A model generated the notes under the pieces. It made no database searches. It was not told where the DNA came from and worked only from the letters and a program-made list of their open reading frames with translations. Made by a program: the position numbers and the translations under genes. DNA of 55,361 nucleotides from Streptomyces sp. Ru71 (GTDB taxonomy: Bacteria; Actinomycetota; Actinomycetes; Streptomycetales; Streptomycetaceae). Location: contig NZ_PQSS01000051.1 in assembly GCF_002920535.1 (NCBI RefSeq), positions 1-55,361 on the forward strand, in the 5' to 3' direction. Position 1 is the stretch's first letter, and each line of letters starts with the position of its first letter. Positions 1 through 7,529 of the stretch are shown here, in pieces.

Positions 1-330
1 CGGCCGGCACCGCCGACCCTCACCGTGTCGGGGGCAGTGGGCCGGACCGAGGACGGATACCCCCCACCCCGGCCCCGACCCACCCACCGGACCGAAGGCG
101 CTACGCACGCCACGACGCGACAGCGACGGGCCGCCGCAGGCATTCAAGGGGCGCGGGGAACTGCGCGACCAGCCACGGCGCAACCCGCACGGGCCGCCGC
201 AGGCAAAGGCGAGCAACCACGACGCAACCCGCACAGGCCGCCGCAGGCACCCGCGAGCAACCACCCTCCCACCCGCACAGGCCGCCGCAGGCACCCGCAG
301 ACGCAACTCTCCGCAACCACCCGCCTGCAC
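1..330. repeat. Intergenic tandem-repeat array, copy A
   Basis: No credible gene lies in 1-489. A 15-bp core (GGGCCGCCGCAGGCA or with A first) recurs at 128, 191, 235 and 279, giving one 63-bp and two 44-bp periods. The 63-bp unit carries the GGGGCGCGGGGAACTGCGCG motif common between Streptomyces genes. The block from 1 to about 205 is matched, in reverse complement, by 43602 down to about 43399. Open frames crossing it are proline/arginine-rich and I regard them as non-coding. The array continues beyond the left edge. Confidence 0.7.
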
Positions 331-386
331 CCCGTCCCCACCCCGAAGACACCGCGTGAGCGACCATGCACGGAGGTGGAAAGTGT

Positions 387-473
387 TCAACCTCTTGACG
401 CGCGGCCCCACGAACGGCTCAGCTTAGAGTTCACTAGTTGGACATAGAGCGGGGCCTCATAGAAGCGGCCCCG
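387..473 (+). promoter_or_regulatory. Control region upstream of rok7B7
   Basis: Two elements precede the ROK gene. At 387-399 a 13-mer ending CTCTTGAC matches 10 of 13 positions of the degenerate Rok7B7 consensus as I recall it (TTKAMKHSTTSAV), suggesting weak autoregulation. At 450-473 a perfect 7-bp inverted repeat (CGGGGCC, 10-nt loop, GGCCCCG) sits just before the ribosome binding site AGGAGG at 479-484 and could fold in the leader. A TTGACG at 395-400 could be a -35 element, but no well-spaced -10 is visible. Confidence 0.35.
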
Positions 474-489
474 TGCGCAGGAGGTCGTC

Positions 490-1689
490 GTGGAGACTCC
501 GGGGTCGCAGTCGTCGCTGCACCGAGCCAACCTGGAGCGGGTGGTACGCGCCGTCCGGCTGGCGGGATCGCTCACCCAGGCGGAGATCGCGAGGACCACG
601 GGCCTGTCCGCGGCAACGGTCTCCAACATCGTCCGGGAGCTCAAGGACGGCGGAACCGTCGAGGTCACGCCCACATCGGCCGGCGGCCGACGGGCCCGCA
701 GCGTCAGCCTCAGCGGAGCCGCCGGAATCGTCGTGGGCGTCGACTTCGGCCACACCCACCTCCGCGTAGCCGTCGGCAACCTGGCCCACCAGGTGCTCGC
801 CGAGGAGGCCGAGCCGCTGGACGTCGACGCCTCCTCCACCCAGGGCTTCGACCGGGCGGAAGAACTGGTCAATCGCCTGATCGCAGCAACGGGGGTCGAC
901 CGATCCAAAGTCGCCGGCGTGGGGCTCGGCGTGCCCGGCCCCATCGACGTCGAGTCGGGCACCCTGGGCTCCACCGCGATCCTGCCCGGCTGGACCGGCA
1001 CCAAGCCCGCCGAGGAGCTCAAGGACCGCCTGGGCGTGCCCGTTCACGTGGACAACGACGCCAACCTGGGCGCCCTCGGCGAGCTGGTCTGGGGCAGCGG
1101 CAGGGGCGTGCGGGACCTGGCCTACATCAAGGTCGCCAGCGGCGTCGGCGCCGGCCTGGTGATCGACGGGAAGATCTACCGGGGCCCCGGCGGCACTGCA
1201 GGAGAAATCGGACATATTACTCTTGATGAATCCGGACCGGTCTGCCGCTGCGGAAACCGCGGCTGCCTGGAGACCTTCACGGCGGCGCGCTACGTGCTGC
1301 CGCTGCTCCAGTCCAGTCACGGCACCGACCTGACCATGGAGGGTGTCGTGCGGCTGGCCAAGGACGGAGACCCGGGCTGCCGTCGGGTGATCGCCGACGT
1401 CGGCCGCCATATCGGCAGTGGAGTGGCCAATCTCTGCAATCTGCTGAACCCGAGCCGGGTCGTCCTCGGCGGTGATCTCGCCGAGGCCGGTGAACTGGTG
1501 CTCGGTCCCATCAGGGAGTCCGTCGGCCGCTACGCCATCCCCAGCGCCGCGCGCCAACTGTCCGTTCTCCCGGGGGCACTTGGGGGCCGTGCGGAGGTGC
1601 TCGGAGCGCTCGCTCTCGCACTCAGCGAGATGGGCGATTCGACGCTTTTGGACGGTGCGCTGCGCGCCGCAGCCCCTGCCTTCACTTAG
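490..1689 (+). CDS. rok7B7: ROK-family transcriptional regulator (Rok7B7-like)
   Basis: 399 residues with a GTG start 5 nt after AGGAGG. Residues about 29-51 form a winged helix-turn-helix, followed by an actin-like ROK sugar-kinase fold with the phosphate-binding GVDFGHTH segment, the GEIGH motif near 240 and the zinc motif CRCGNRGCLE at about 252-261. Lying directly upstream of a xylose-type ABC operon, it matches in order and domain content the S. coelicolor regulator Rok7B7 (SCO6008), known to affect xylose use, carbon catabolite repression and antibiotic production. The domain assignment is seen in the sequence; the orthology is inferred from synteny. The effector is probably a sugar or sugar phosphate. 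Confidence 0.9.
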   Translation: METPGSQSSLHRANLERVVRAVRLAGSLTQAEIARTTGLSAATVSNIVRELKDGGTVEVTPTSAGGRRARSVSLSGAAGIVVGVDFGHTHLRVAVGNLAHQVLAEEAEPLDVDASSTQGFDRAEELVNRLIAATGVDRSKVAGVGLGVPGPIDVESGTLGSTAILPGWTGTKPAEELKDRLGVPVHVDNDANLGALGELVWGSGRGVRDLAYIKVASGVGAGLVIDGKIYRGPGGTAGEIGHITLDESGPVCRCGNRGCLETFTAARYVLPLLQSSHGTDLTMEGVVRLAKDGDPGCRRVIADVGRHIGSGVANLCNLLNPSRVVLGGDLAEAGELVLGPIRESVGRYAIPSAARQLSVLPGALGGRAEVLGALALALSEMGDSTLLDGALRAAAPAFT

Positions 1690-1714
1690 AGAACGGATGG
1701 CACCGTTGCCATCT

Positions 1715-1737
1715 CGTTAAGGATTTACTTCTTGACG
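1715..1737 (+). promoter_or_regulatory. Predicted Rok7B7 operator upstream of xylF
   Basis: TTTACTTCTTGAC at 1724-1736 fits all 13 positions of the degenerate Rok7B7 consensus as I recall it. It overlaps an imperfect inverted repeat, CGTTAAG at 1715-1721 and CTTGACG at 1731-1737, as expected for a dimeric ROK repressor. The site lies 76 nt before the chosen xylF start, in the gap after the regulator gene, so regulator, operator and target are adjacent. Confidence 0.6.
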
Positions 1738-1811
1738 TCGAACCTGTGGCCGAGTTGACTTCCAGCCACCTCGGCCGCAACGACGCGGCCTCGTCAGGGA
1801 GGTTTTTCGAA

Positions 1812-2933
1812 GTGAACACGCGTATGCGTCGTGCCGCCGTAGCCGTTGCCGCTGGTGCGATGGCCGTTTCGCTCGCCGCCTGTGGCAGCGCCAAGGAGTC
1901 CGGCGGGGGCAGCAGCGAGTCCTCCGGCTCCGCCAGCGCCGCCAAGGGCGACAACATCAAGGTCGGTCTGCTCCTTCCGGAGAACAAGACCGCGCGCTAC
2001 GAGAAGTTCGACCGGCCGCTGATCGAGAAGAAGATCAAGGAGCTGACGAACGGCAAGGCGACGATCCAGTACAACAACGCCCGCCAGGACGCCAACCTCC
2101 AGGCCCAGCAGGTCGACACCATGATCACCAACAAGGTGGACGTGCTGATCCTGGACGCGGTCGACGCCAAGGCCATCCAGAACTCGGTCAAGAAGGCCGT
2201 CGACGCCGGCATCAAGGTCGTCGCCTACGACCGCCTCGCCGAGGGCCCGATCAGCGGCTACACCTCGTTCGACAACGTCGAGGTCGGCAAGACCCAGGGC
2301 AGCGCCCTGATCAAGGCCCTGGGTGACAAGGCCACCAAGTCCTCCAAGATCGTCATGATCAACGGCTCGGTGACCGACCCGAACGCCGCCCAGTTCAAGC
2401 AGGGCGCCCACTCGGTCCTCGACCCCAAGGTGACCATCGCCAAGGAGTACGACACCAAGGAGTGGTCGCCGGACAACGCCAACTCCGAGATGGAGGCGGC
2501 GATCTCCGCGGTCGGCAAGAACAACATCGCGGGCGTCTACTCCGCCAACGACGGCATGGCCGGCGGTATCATCACCGCCCTCAAGGCCGCCGGCATCAAG
2601 GTCCCGGTCACCGGTCAGGACGCCGAGCTGGCGGGCGTGCAGCGGATCGTCACCGGCGACCAGTACATGAGCGTCTACAAGCCGTACGCGCCGGAGGCCG
2701 ACGCCGCCGCCGCGATGGCCGTCGCGCTCGCCAAGGGCCAGTCCCTGGACTCCGTCGCCAAGGACAAGGTCTCCAGCGGCAGCGCCAAGGACGTCCCGGC
2801 CGTGCTCGTGCCGGTCACCTCGCTGACCCAGGCCAACATCAAGGACACCGTCGTCAAGGACGGCGTCTACACGATCGACGAGATCTGCACCGCCAAGTAC
2901 AAGGCGGCCTGCGACAAGATCGGTCTGAAGTAA
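1812..2933 (+). CDS. xylF: Xylose/sugar ABC transporter substrate-binding lipoprotein
   Basis: 373 residues from GTG 1812, preceded by AGGGAGG at 1796-1802. The longer open frame from 1746 lacks such a site and would put extra residues before the signal peptide. The N-terminus is basic and hydrophobic and ends in the lipobox LAAC, then a Gly/Ser-rich linker, so the mature protein should be a lipoprotein. The rest is a type I periplasmic binding fold (Peripla_BP_4, XylF/RbsB-like) with GLLLPENKTARYEKFD and VYSANDGMAGG segments. It delivers D-xylose or a related sugar to the permease encoded two genes downstream. Xylose is inferred from family and synteny. Confidence 0.88.
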   Translation: MNTRMRRAAVAVAAGAMAVSLAACGSAKESGGGSSESSGSASAAKGDNIKVGLLLPENKTARYEKFDRPLIEKKIKELTNGKATIQYNNARQDANLQAQQVDTMITNKVDVLILDAVDAKAIQNSVKKAVDAGIKVVAYDRLAEGPISGYTSFDNVEVGKTQGSALIKALGDKATKSSKIVMINGSVTDPNAAQFKQGAHSVLDPKVTIAKEYDTKEWSPDNANSEMEAAISAVGKNNIAGVYSANDGMAGGIITALKAAGIKVPVTGQDAELAGVQRIVTGDQYMSVYKPYAPEADAAAAMAVALAKGQSLDSVAKDKVSSGSAKDVPAVLVPVTSLTQANIKDTVVKDGVYTIDEICTAKYKAACDKIGLK

Positions 2934-3016
2934 GCCGCGGCCGTCCGCGTCCGCCGGGCCACCCGGCGCACCCGGACCGGCTCCCCCACAAGCAGCACCC
3001 GCTGCTTCCCCGCTCC

Positions 3017-3069
3017 TCCGGCGCCCCGCGCATCGGACAGCCCCGCAAGCTCAGTGGCGGGGCGCCGGA
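3017..3069 (+). promoter_or_regulatory. Intercistronic hairpin between xylF and xylG
   Basis: A perfect 13-bp inverted repeat (TCCGGCGCCCCGC at 3017-3029 and its complement at 3057-3069) encloses a 27-nt loop in the 204-nt gap between the binding-protein and ATPase genes. A smaller repeat, AAGCAG/CTGCTT, precedes it. There is no T-tract. Such structures often protect binding-protein mRNA so that it outnumbers the membrane components; here that role is inference. Confidence 0.5.
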
Positions 3070-3137
3070 CGGAACACCCCCCATAACTCTTCTGCACAAC
3101 CCTTCCGCCGGGTCAGGCGGCGAAGGAGATGGTTCAC

Positions 3138-3926
3138 GTGTCCGCTACGCCCGTGCTGGCGTTGCGCGGGGTCTCCAAGCGGTTCGGTGCCGTTCAGGCG
3201 CTCACCGACGTAGAGCTTGAGGTCCACGCCGGTGAAGTCGTCGCCCTGGTGGGCGACAACGGCGCCGGAAAGTCCACGCTGGTCAAGACGATCGCCGGCG
3301 TGCACCCGATCGATGAGGGCGCCATCGAATGGGAGGGCAGGAAGGTCTCGATCAGCAGGCCGCACGACGCCCAGGCCCTGGGCATCGCGACGGTCTACCA
3401 GGACCTCGCGCTGTGCGACAACATCGATGTCGTCGGCAACCTCTTCCTCGGCCGCGAGCTGAGGAAGTGGGGCGTCCTCGACGAGGTCGAGATGGAGCGG
3501 CGCTCGCAGGAACTGCTGCGCACCCTCTCGATCCGCATCCCCAGCGTCCGGATCCCGATCGCCTCACTGTCGGGCGGTCAGCGCCAGACCGTGGCCATCG
3601 CCCGATCCATGCTCGGTGAGCCGAAGCTGGTCATCCTCGACGAGCCCACCGCCGCCCTCGGCGTCGAGCAGACCGCACAGGTGCTCGACCTGGTCGAGCG
3701 GCTGCGCGAGCGCGGGCACGCCGTCATCCTCATCAGCCACAACATGGCCGACGTGAAGGCGGTGGCCGACAAGGTCGCCGTGCTGCGCCTGGGCCGCAAC
3801 AACGGTGTCTTCGAGGTCAAGACGACCTCCCAGGAAGAGATCATCTCCGCCATCACCGGCGCCACCGACAACGCCGTGACCCGCCGTGCCGCCCGCACGT
3901 CCAGCACGGGGGAGGTTTCCAAGTGA
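3138..3926 (+). CDS. xylG: Sugar ABC transporter ATP-binding protein
   Basis: 262 residues. GTG 3138 is chosen because AAGGAG at 3123-3128 lies 9 nt upstream; the ATG at 3129 abuts that site directly. A single ABC domain is present: Walker A GDNGAGKST at about 39-47, Q-loop YQDLALC, signature LSGGQ near 144, Walker B LVILDEPTAA near 165, and H-loop ISHN. Many XylG/RbsA-type proteins have two fused ABC domains; this is the half-length form, which would dimerise. The stop overlaps the permease start by 4 nt (GTGA), indicating translational coupling. Confidence 0.9.
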   Translation: MSATPVLALRGVSKRFGAVQALTDVELEVHAGEVVALVGDNGAGKSTLVKTIAGVHPIDEGAIEWEGRKVSISRPHDAQALGIATVYQDLALCDNIDVVGNLFLGRELRKWGVLDEVEMERRSQELLRTLSIRIPSVRIPIASLSGGQRQTVAIARSMLGEPKLVILDEPTAALGVEQTAQVLDLVERLRERGHAVILISHNMADVKAVADKVAVLRLGRNNGVFEVKTTSQEEIISAITGATDNAVTRRAARTSSTGEVSK

Positions 3927-5215
3927 GCATCGACAAGACCTCCACGACCCCGCAGGACGAGCAGGTCGTGAACCCCGAGGCGGCCGCCGGCGCCGACGTC
4001 GCCGTCGACCCCCGGCTCCTCGTCCGCGAGCAGGGCCTCGCGGGCTACGTGGGTGAGTTCAAGCGCAAGCTGAAGGCGGGCGAGCTGGGCTCCATCCCGG
4101 TCGTCCTCGGCCTGATCATCATCTGCGTCGTCTTCCAGAGCCTGAACTCGCAGTTCCTGTCCGCGCAGAACATCAGCGACATCACCGTCACGATGGTCGG
4201 CACGGGCATGATCTCCGTCGGCATCGTGTTCGTGCTGCTGCTCGGCGAGATCGACCTGGCGGTCGGCTCGGTCAGCGGCGCGGCCAGCGCCATAGCGGCG
4301 GTCCTCGCCGTGAACCAGGGCTGGCCCGAGTGGGCGGCCGTACTGTTCGCGGTCGCCGCCGGCTGCGCCATCGGCGCCCTCCACGGCTTCTTCTTCGCCG
4401 TCCTGGGCGCCCCCGCCTTCGCCGTCACCCTGGCCGGCCTGCTGTTCTGGCTCGGCTTCATGCTGAAGATCCTCGGCGAGAACGGCACCATCAACCTCGA
4501 CAGCGACGGCTTCATCGGCAAGCTGACCACGTACTTCTTCACGGACGTGGCCGCCGCGTACGGGCTGGCCGCCGTGGTCGTGGTGGTGTTCTTCGTCACC
4601 TCCTTCCTCGGCAACCGGCGCCGCGAGTCCGTCGGCATCCCGTCGCGGCCGATGAGCGACACCATCCTGCGCACGGTGCTGCTCGCGGTGATCTCCTTCG
4701 CCGCGGCCTACATGTACAACCAGTACAAGGGCCTGCCGCTGGCCACGGTGATCTTCCTGGTGTTCCTGATCGCCACGGACTTCCTGCTGCGCCGTACCAC
4801 CTACGGCCGCAAGGTGTTCGCGCTCGGCGGCAGCGTCGAGGCCTCCCGGCGTGCGGGCATCAACGTCACCGCCGTACGGATCTCCGTGTTCGCGATCTCC
4901 GGTGGGTTCGCGGCGATCGGCGGCCTGTTCCTGGCGTCGAAGATCGCCTCCGCCAACCAGAGCGCGGGTACCGGTGACCTGCTGATGAACGCCATCGCCG
5001 CGGCGGTCATCGGTGGTACGTCGCTGTTCGGCGGGCGTGGCCGTACGTGGAACGCGCTGCTCGGTGTGCTGGTGATCGTCTCCATCCAGTACGGGCTTCA
5101 GCTGGAGTCCATCGCGGAGCCGGTGAAGTACATGATCACGGCGGCTGTGCTGCTGACCACGGTGGTCATCGACTCCATCACCCGGAAGACGCAGAAGACC
5201 GCGGGTCGCGCGTAG
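3923..5215 (+). CDS. xylH: Sugar ABC transporter permease
   Basis: 430 residues with about ten hydrophobic segments and the BPD_transp_2 (RbsC/XylH) fold. The first 50 residues are a soluble, acidic and alanine-rich cytoplasmic tail. Family features include the GEIDLAVGSVSG stretch and the RRAGINV/AAVIGGTSLFGGRG region near the C-terminus that contacts the ATPase. It starts with GTG overlapping the xylG stop, with a GGGGGAGG-type site inside the xylG end. It forms the membrane channel for the sugar bound by XylF. Confidence 0.9.
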   Translation: MSIDKTSTTPQDEQVVNPEAAAGADVAVDPRLLVREQGLAGYVGEFKRKLKAGELGSIPVVLGLIIICVVFQSLNSQFLSAQNISDITVTMVGTGMISVGIVFVLLLGEIDLAVGSVSGAASAIAAVLAVNQGWPEWAAVLFAVAAGCAIGALHGFFFAVLGAPAFAVTLAGLLFWLGFMLKILGENGTINLDSDGFIGKLTTYFFTDVAAAYGLAAVVVVVFFVTSFLGNRRRESVGIPSRPMSDTILRTVLLAVISFAAAYMYNQYKGLPLATVIFLVFLIATDFLLRRTTYGRKVFALGGSVEASRRAGINVTAVRISVFAISGGFAAIGGLFLASKIASANQSAGTGDLLMNAIAAAVIGGTSLFGGRGRTWNALLGVLVIVSIQYGLQLESIAEPVKYMITAAVLLTTVVIDSITRKTQKTAGRA

Positions 5216-5228
5216 CGGTTTCGCGGGA

Positions 5229-5334
5229 GCGCCGTAGGGGCGCGGGTACGACTGCGGGTGCCGGTCCGGCGTGGCTGGTCGCGCCCGCGCGGCGGAGCCG
5301 CATATCGATACGGACCCGCGCCCCTTTCGGGGCG
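5229..5334 (-). repeat. Dispersed double-hairpin intergenic element
   Basis: Read on the minus strand, this contains a hairpin CGCCCC-GAAA-GGGGCG, a second hairpin GCGGC-TCC-GCCGC, then GCGCGACCAGCCAC and a CCGCACCCG-like end. The same order of parts occurs at 38296-38382 and, shortened, at 27893-27955. It fills the gap after xylH. Related sequences are widespread between Streptomyces genes from general knowledge. Confidence 0.65.
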
Positions 5335-5337
5335 TTT

Positions 5338-5370
5338 CGGTGCCCGGTGCCCACAAGGCACCGGGCACCG
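5338..5370 (+). terminator. Strong hairpin terminator after xylFGH
   Basis: A perfect 14-bp stem (5338-5351 with 5357-5370) closes a 5-nt loop, CACAA. It lies 122 nt after the xylH stop and 95 nt before dxs. There is no long T-run, as is usual for actinobacterial terminators. A smaller hairpin, CGCCCC-TTTC-GGGGCG followed by TTT, lies immediately before it at 5319-5334. Confidence 0.75.
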
Positions 5371-5465
5371 CCGTGTCACGGGGCCGGACATCGTTTCCGT
5401 GGGCGGAACATTAGACTCGACAAGCCCGGCAATTGCTCGATCAGCTCTACTGCAAGGAGGCACGG

Positions 5466-7385
5466 GTGCCGCTGCTGACCCGCATCAGGGGACCGCGCGA
5501 TCTGGACCGGCTCAGCCTGGAGGAGCTGGATCAGCTGGCCGGGGAGATCCGGACCTTCCTCGTCGACGCGGTCTCCAAGACCGGCGGCCACCTCGGCCCG
5601 AACCTCGGCGTGGTGGAGCTGACCATCGCCCTGCACCGTGTCTTCGAGTCCCCGAAGGACAAGGTGCTGTGGGACACCGGCCACCAGTCCTATGTGCACA
5701 AGCTGCTCACCGGCCGGCAGGACTTCTCCAAGCTGAAGATGAAGGGCGGTCTGTCGGGCTACCCCTCGCAGGCCGAGTCCGAGCACGACGTCATCGAGAA
5801 CAGCCACGCCTCCACGGTGCTCGGCTGGGCCGACGGCATCGCCAAGGCCAACGAGCTGCTCAAACGGGACAGCCGGGTCGTCGCCGTCATCGGTGACGGC
5901 GCGTTGACCGGCGGTATGGCCTGGGAGGCGCTGAACAACATCGCCGACGCCAAGGACCGCCCGCTCGTCATCGTCGTCAACGACAACGAGCGCTCCTACG
6001 CACCGACCATCGGCGGCCTCGCGAACCACCTCGCGACCCTTCGTACCACCGACGGCTACGAGCGCTTCCTGGCCCGCACCAAGGACCTCCTGGAGCGCAC
6101 TCCGGTCGTCGGCCGCCCCCTCTACGACACCCTGCACGGAGCGAAGAAGGGGCTGAAGGACTTCATCACCCCGCAGGGCATGTTCGAGGACCTCGGCCTG
6201 AAGTACGTCGGCCCGATCGACGGCCACGACATCGAGGCCCTGGAGTCCGCGCTGGCCCGCGCCAAGCGGTTCGGCGGCCCGGTGATCGTGCACTGCCTCA
6301 CCGAGAAGGGCCGCGGCTACCAGCCCGCCCTGCAGGACGAGGCCGACCGCTTCCACGCCGTCGGCAAGATCCACCCCGACACGGGCCTGCCGATCGCCAC
6401 CTCCGGCGCCGACTGGACGAGTGTCTTCGGCGACGAGATGGTCAAGCTCGGCAAGGAGCGCAAGGACATCGTCGCCATCACGGCCGCCATGCTCCAGCCG
6501 GTCGGCCTTGACCGCTTCGCCAAGGCGTTCCCGGAGCGGGTCTACGACGTCGGCATCGCCGAGCAGCACGGCGCCGTCTCCGCGGCCGGCCTGGCGCACG
6601 GCGGGCTGCACCCGGTGTTCGCGGTGTACGCGACCTTCCTCAACCGCGCCTTCGACCAGGTGCTCATGGACGTCGCCCTGCACAAGTGCGGGGTGACCTT
6701 CGTGCTGGACCGGGCCGGGATCACCGGCACCGACGGCGCCTCCCACAACGGCATGTGGGACATGTCGATCCTCCAGGTGGTGCCCGGCCTGCGGCTGGCC
6801 GCCCCGCGCGACGCCGACCAGGTCCGCGCCCAGCTGCGGGAGGCCGTGCAGGTCAAGGACGCGCCGACCGTGGTGCGCTTCTCCAAGGGCGCCGTCGGCC
6901 CCGCGGTACCGGCCGTGGGTCGGGTCGGCGGCATGGACGTGCTGCGCGAGCCGGGCACCGACCGCCCGGACGTGCTGCTGGTGTCCGTGGGCGCGCTGGC
7001 CCCGATGTGCCTGGAGATCGCCGGCCTGCTGGACAAGCAGGGCATCTCCACCACCGTCGTCGACCCGCGCTGGGTCAAGCCGGTCGACGAGGCCATGGCG
7101 CCGCTCGCCGAGCGGCACCGGGTCGTCGTCACCGTCGAGGACAACAGCCGCGTCGGCGGTGTCGGCTCCGCGATCGCGCAGGCCCTGCGGGACGCCGGGG
7201 TGGACGTGCCGCTGCGCGACTTCGGCATCCCGCCGCGCTTCCTCGACCACGCCTCCCGCGCCGAGGTGCTGGCCGAGATCGGACTGACCGCGCCCGATAT
7301 CGCACGCCAGGTCACGGGCCTCGTCGCCAAGCTCGACGGCCGCTTCGAGCGGGCGGGCGCGGAGGTCGAGCCGGCTCGCGACTGA
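5466..7385 (+). CDS. dxs: 1-deoxy-D-xylulose-5-phosphate synthase
   Basis: 639 residues. GTG 5466 lies 5 nt after AAGGAGG at 5454-5460 and gives the family N-terminus (V/M)PLLTRIRGPRDLDRL. It condenses pyruvate with glyceraldehyde 3-phosphate using thiamine diphosphate, the entry step of the MEP isoprenoid pathway. Visible features are the His region DTGHQSYVHK near 70, the ThDP/Mg motif GDGALTGGM near 143 with NDNERSY downstream, the catalytic Glu region VGIAEQH near 364 and the C-terminal transketolase domain. Length is typical. Streptomycetes often have two dxs copies; this is the one next to xylH in S. coelicolor as I recall. Confidence 0.96.
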   Translation: MPLLTRIRGPRDLDRLSLEELDQLAGEIRTFLVDAVSKTGGHLGPNLGVVELTIALHRVFESPKDKVLWDTGHQSYVHKLLTGRQDFSKLKMKGGLSGYPSQAESEHDVIENSHASTVLGWADGIAKANELLKRDSRVVAVIGDGALTGGMAWEALNNIADAKDRPLVIVVNDNERSYAPTIGGLANHLATLRTTDGYERFLARTKDLLERTPVVGRPLYDTLHGAKKGLKDFITPQGMFEDLGLKYVGPIDGHDIEALESALARAKRFGGPVIVHCLTEKGRGYQPALQDEADRFHAVGKIHPDTGLPIATSGADWTSVFGDEMVKLGKERKDIVAITAAMLQPVGLDRFAKAFPERVYDVGIAEQHGAVSAAGLAHGGLHPVFAVYATFLNRAFDQVLMDVALHKCGVTFVLDRAGITGTDGASHNGMWDMSILQVVPGLRLAAPRDADQVRAQLREAVQVKDAPTVVRFSKGAVGPAVPAVGRVGGMDVLREPGTDRPDVLLVSVGALAPMCLEIAGLLDKQGISTTVVDPRWVKPVDEAMAPLAERHRVVVTVEDNSRVGGVGSAIAQALRDAGVDVPLRDFGIPPRFLDHASRAEVLAEIGLTAPDIARQVTGLVAKLDGRFERAGAEVEPARD

Positions 7386-7404
7386 GCCCCCGACATGCCG
7401 GAAT

Positions 7405-7444
7405 GGGCCGGTTGCGCCACTGTGAAGAGTGGTGCGACCGGCCC
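7405..7444 (+). terminator. Hairpin terminator after dxs
   Basis: A 17-bp stem (7405-7421 with 7428-7444) with two G-U wobbles and a 6-nt loop GTGAAG, 19 nt after the dxs stop and followed by GTTCGC. It separates dxs from the permease gene, which has its own GGGAGG site at 7519-7524. Confidence 0.75.
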
Positions 7445-7529
7445 GTTCGCGTGATGGGGCCCACGGTGGGGCATACGCACCACACCCCCTCTCGACCATG
7501 TCGAGGACGACACAGCGTGGGAGGTCACC

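Noticed and set aside
128..293. CRISPR-like spacing of repeated cores at the left edge
   Set aside because: The cores are 15 bp, the spacers are themselves similar, and no cas gene is present; these are ordinary tandem repeats.
25..447. Possible 140-residue protein at the left edge, with a similar one at 43208-43660
   Set aside because: Both are translations of the same repeat array; Arg/Pro/Ala-rich with no conserved start or ribosome binding site.
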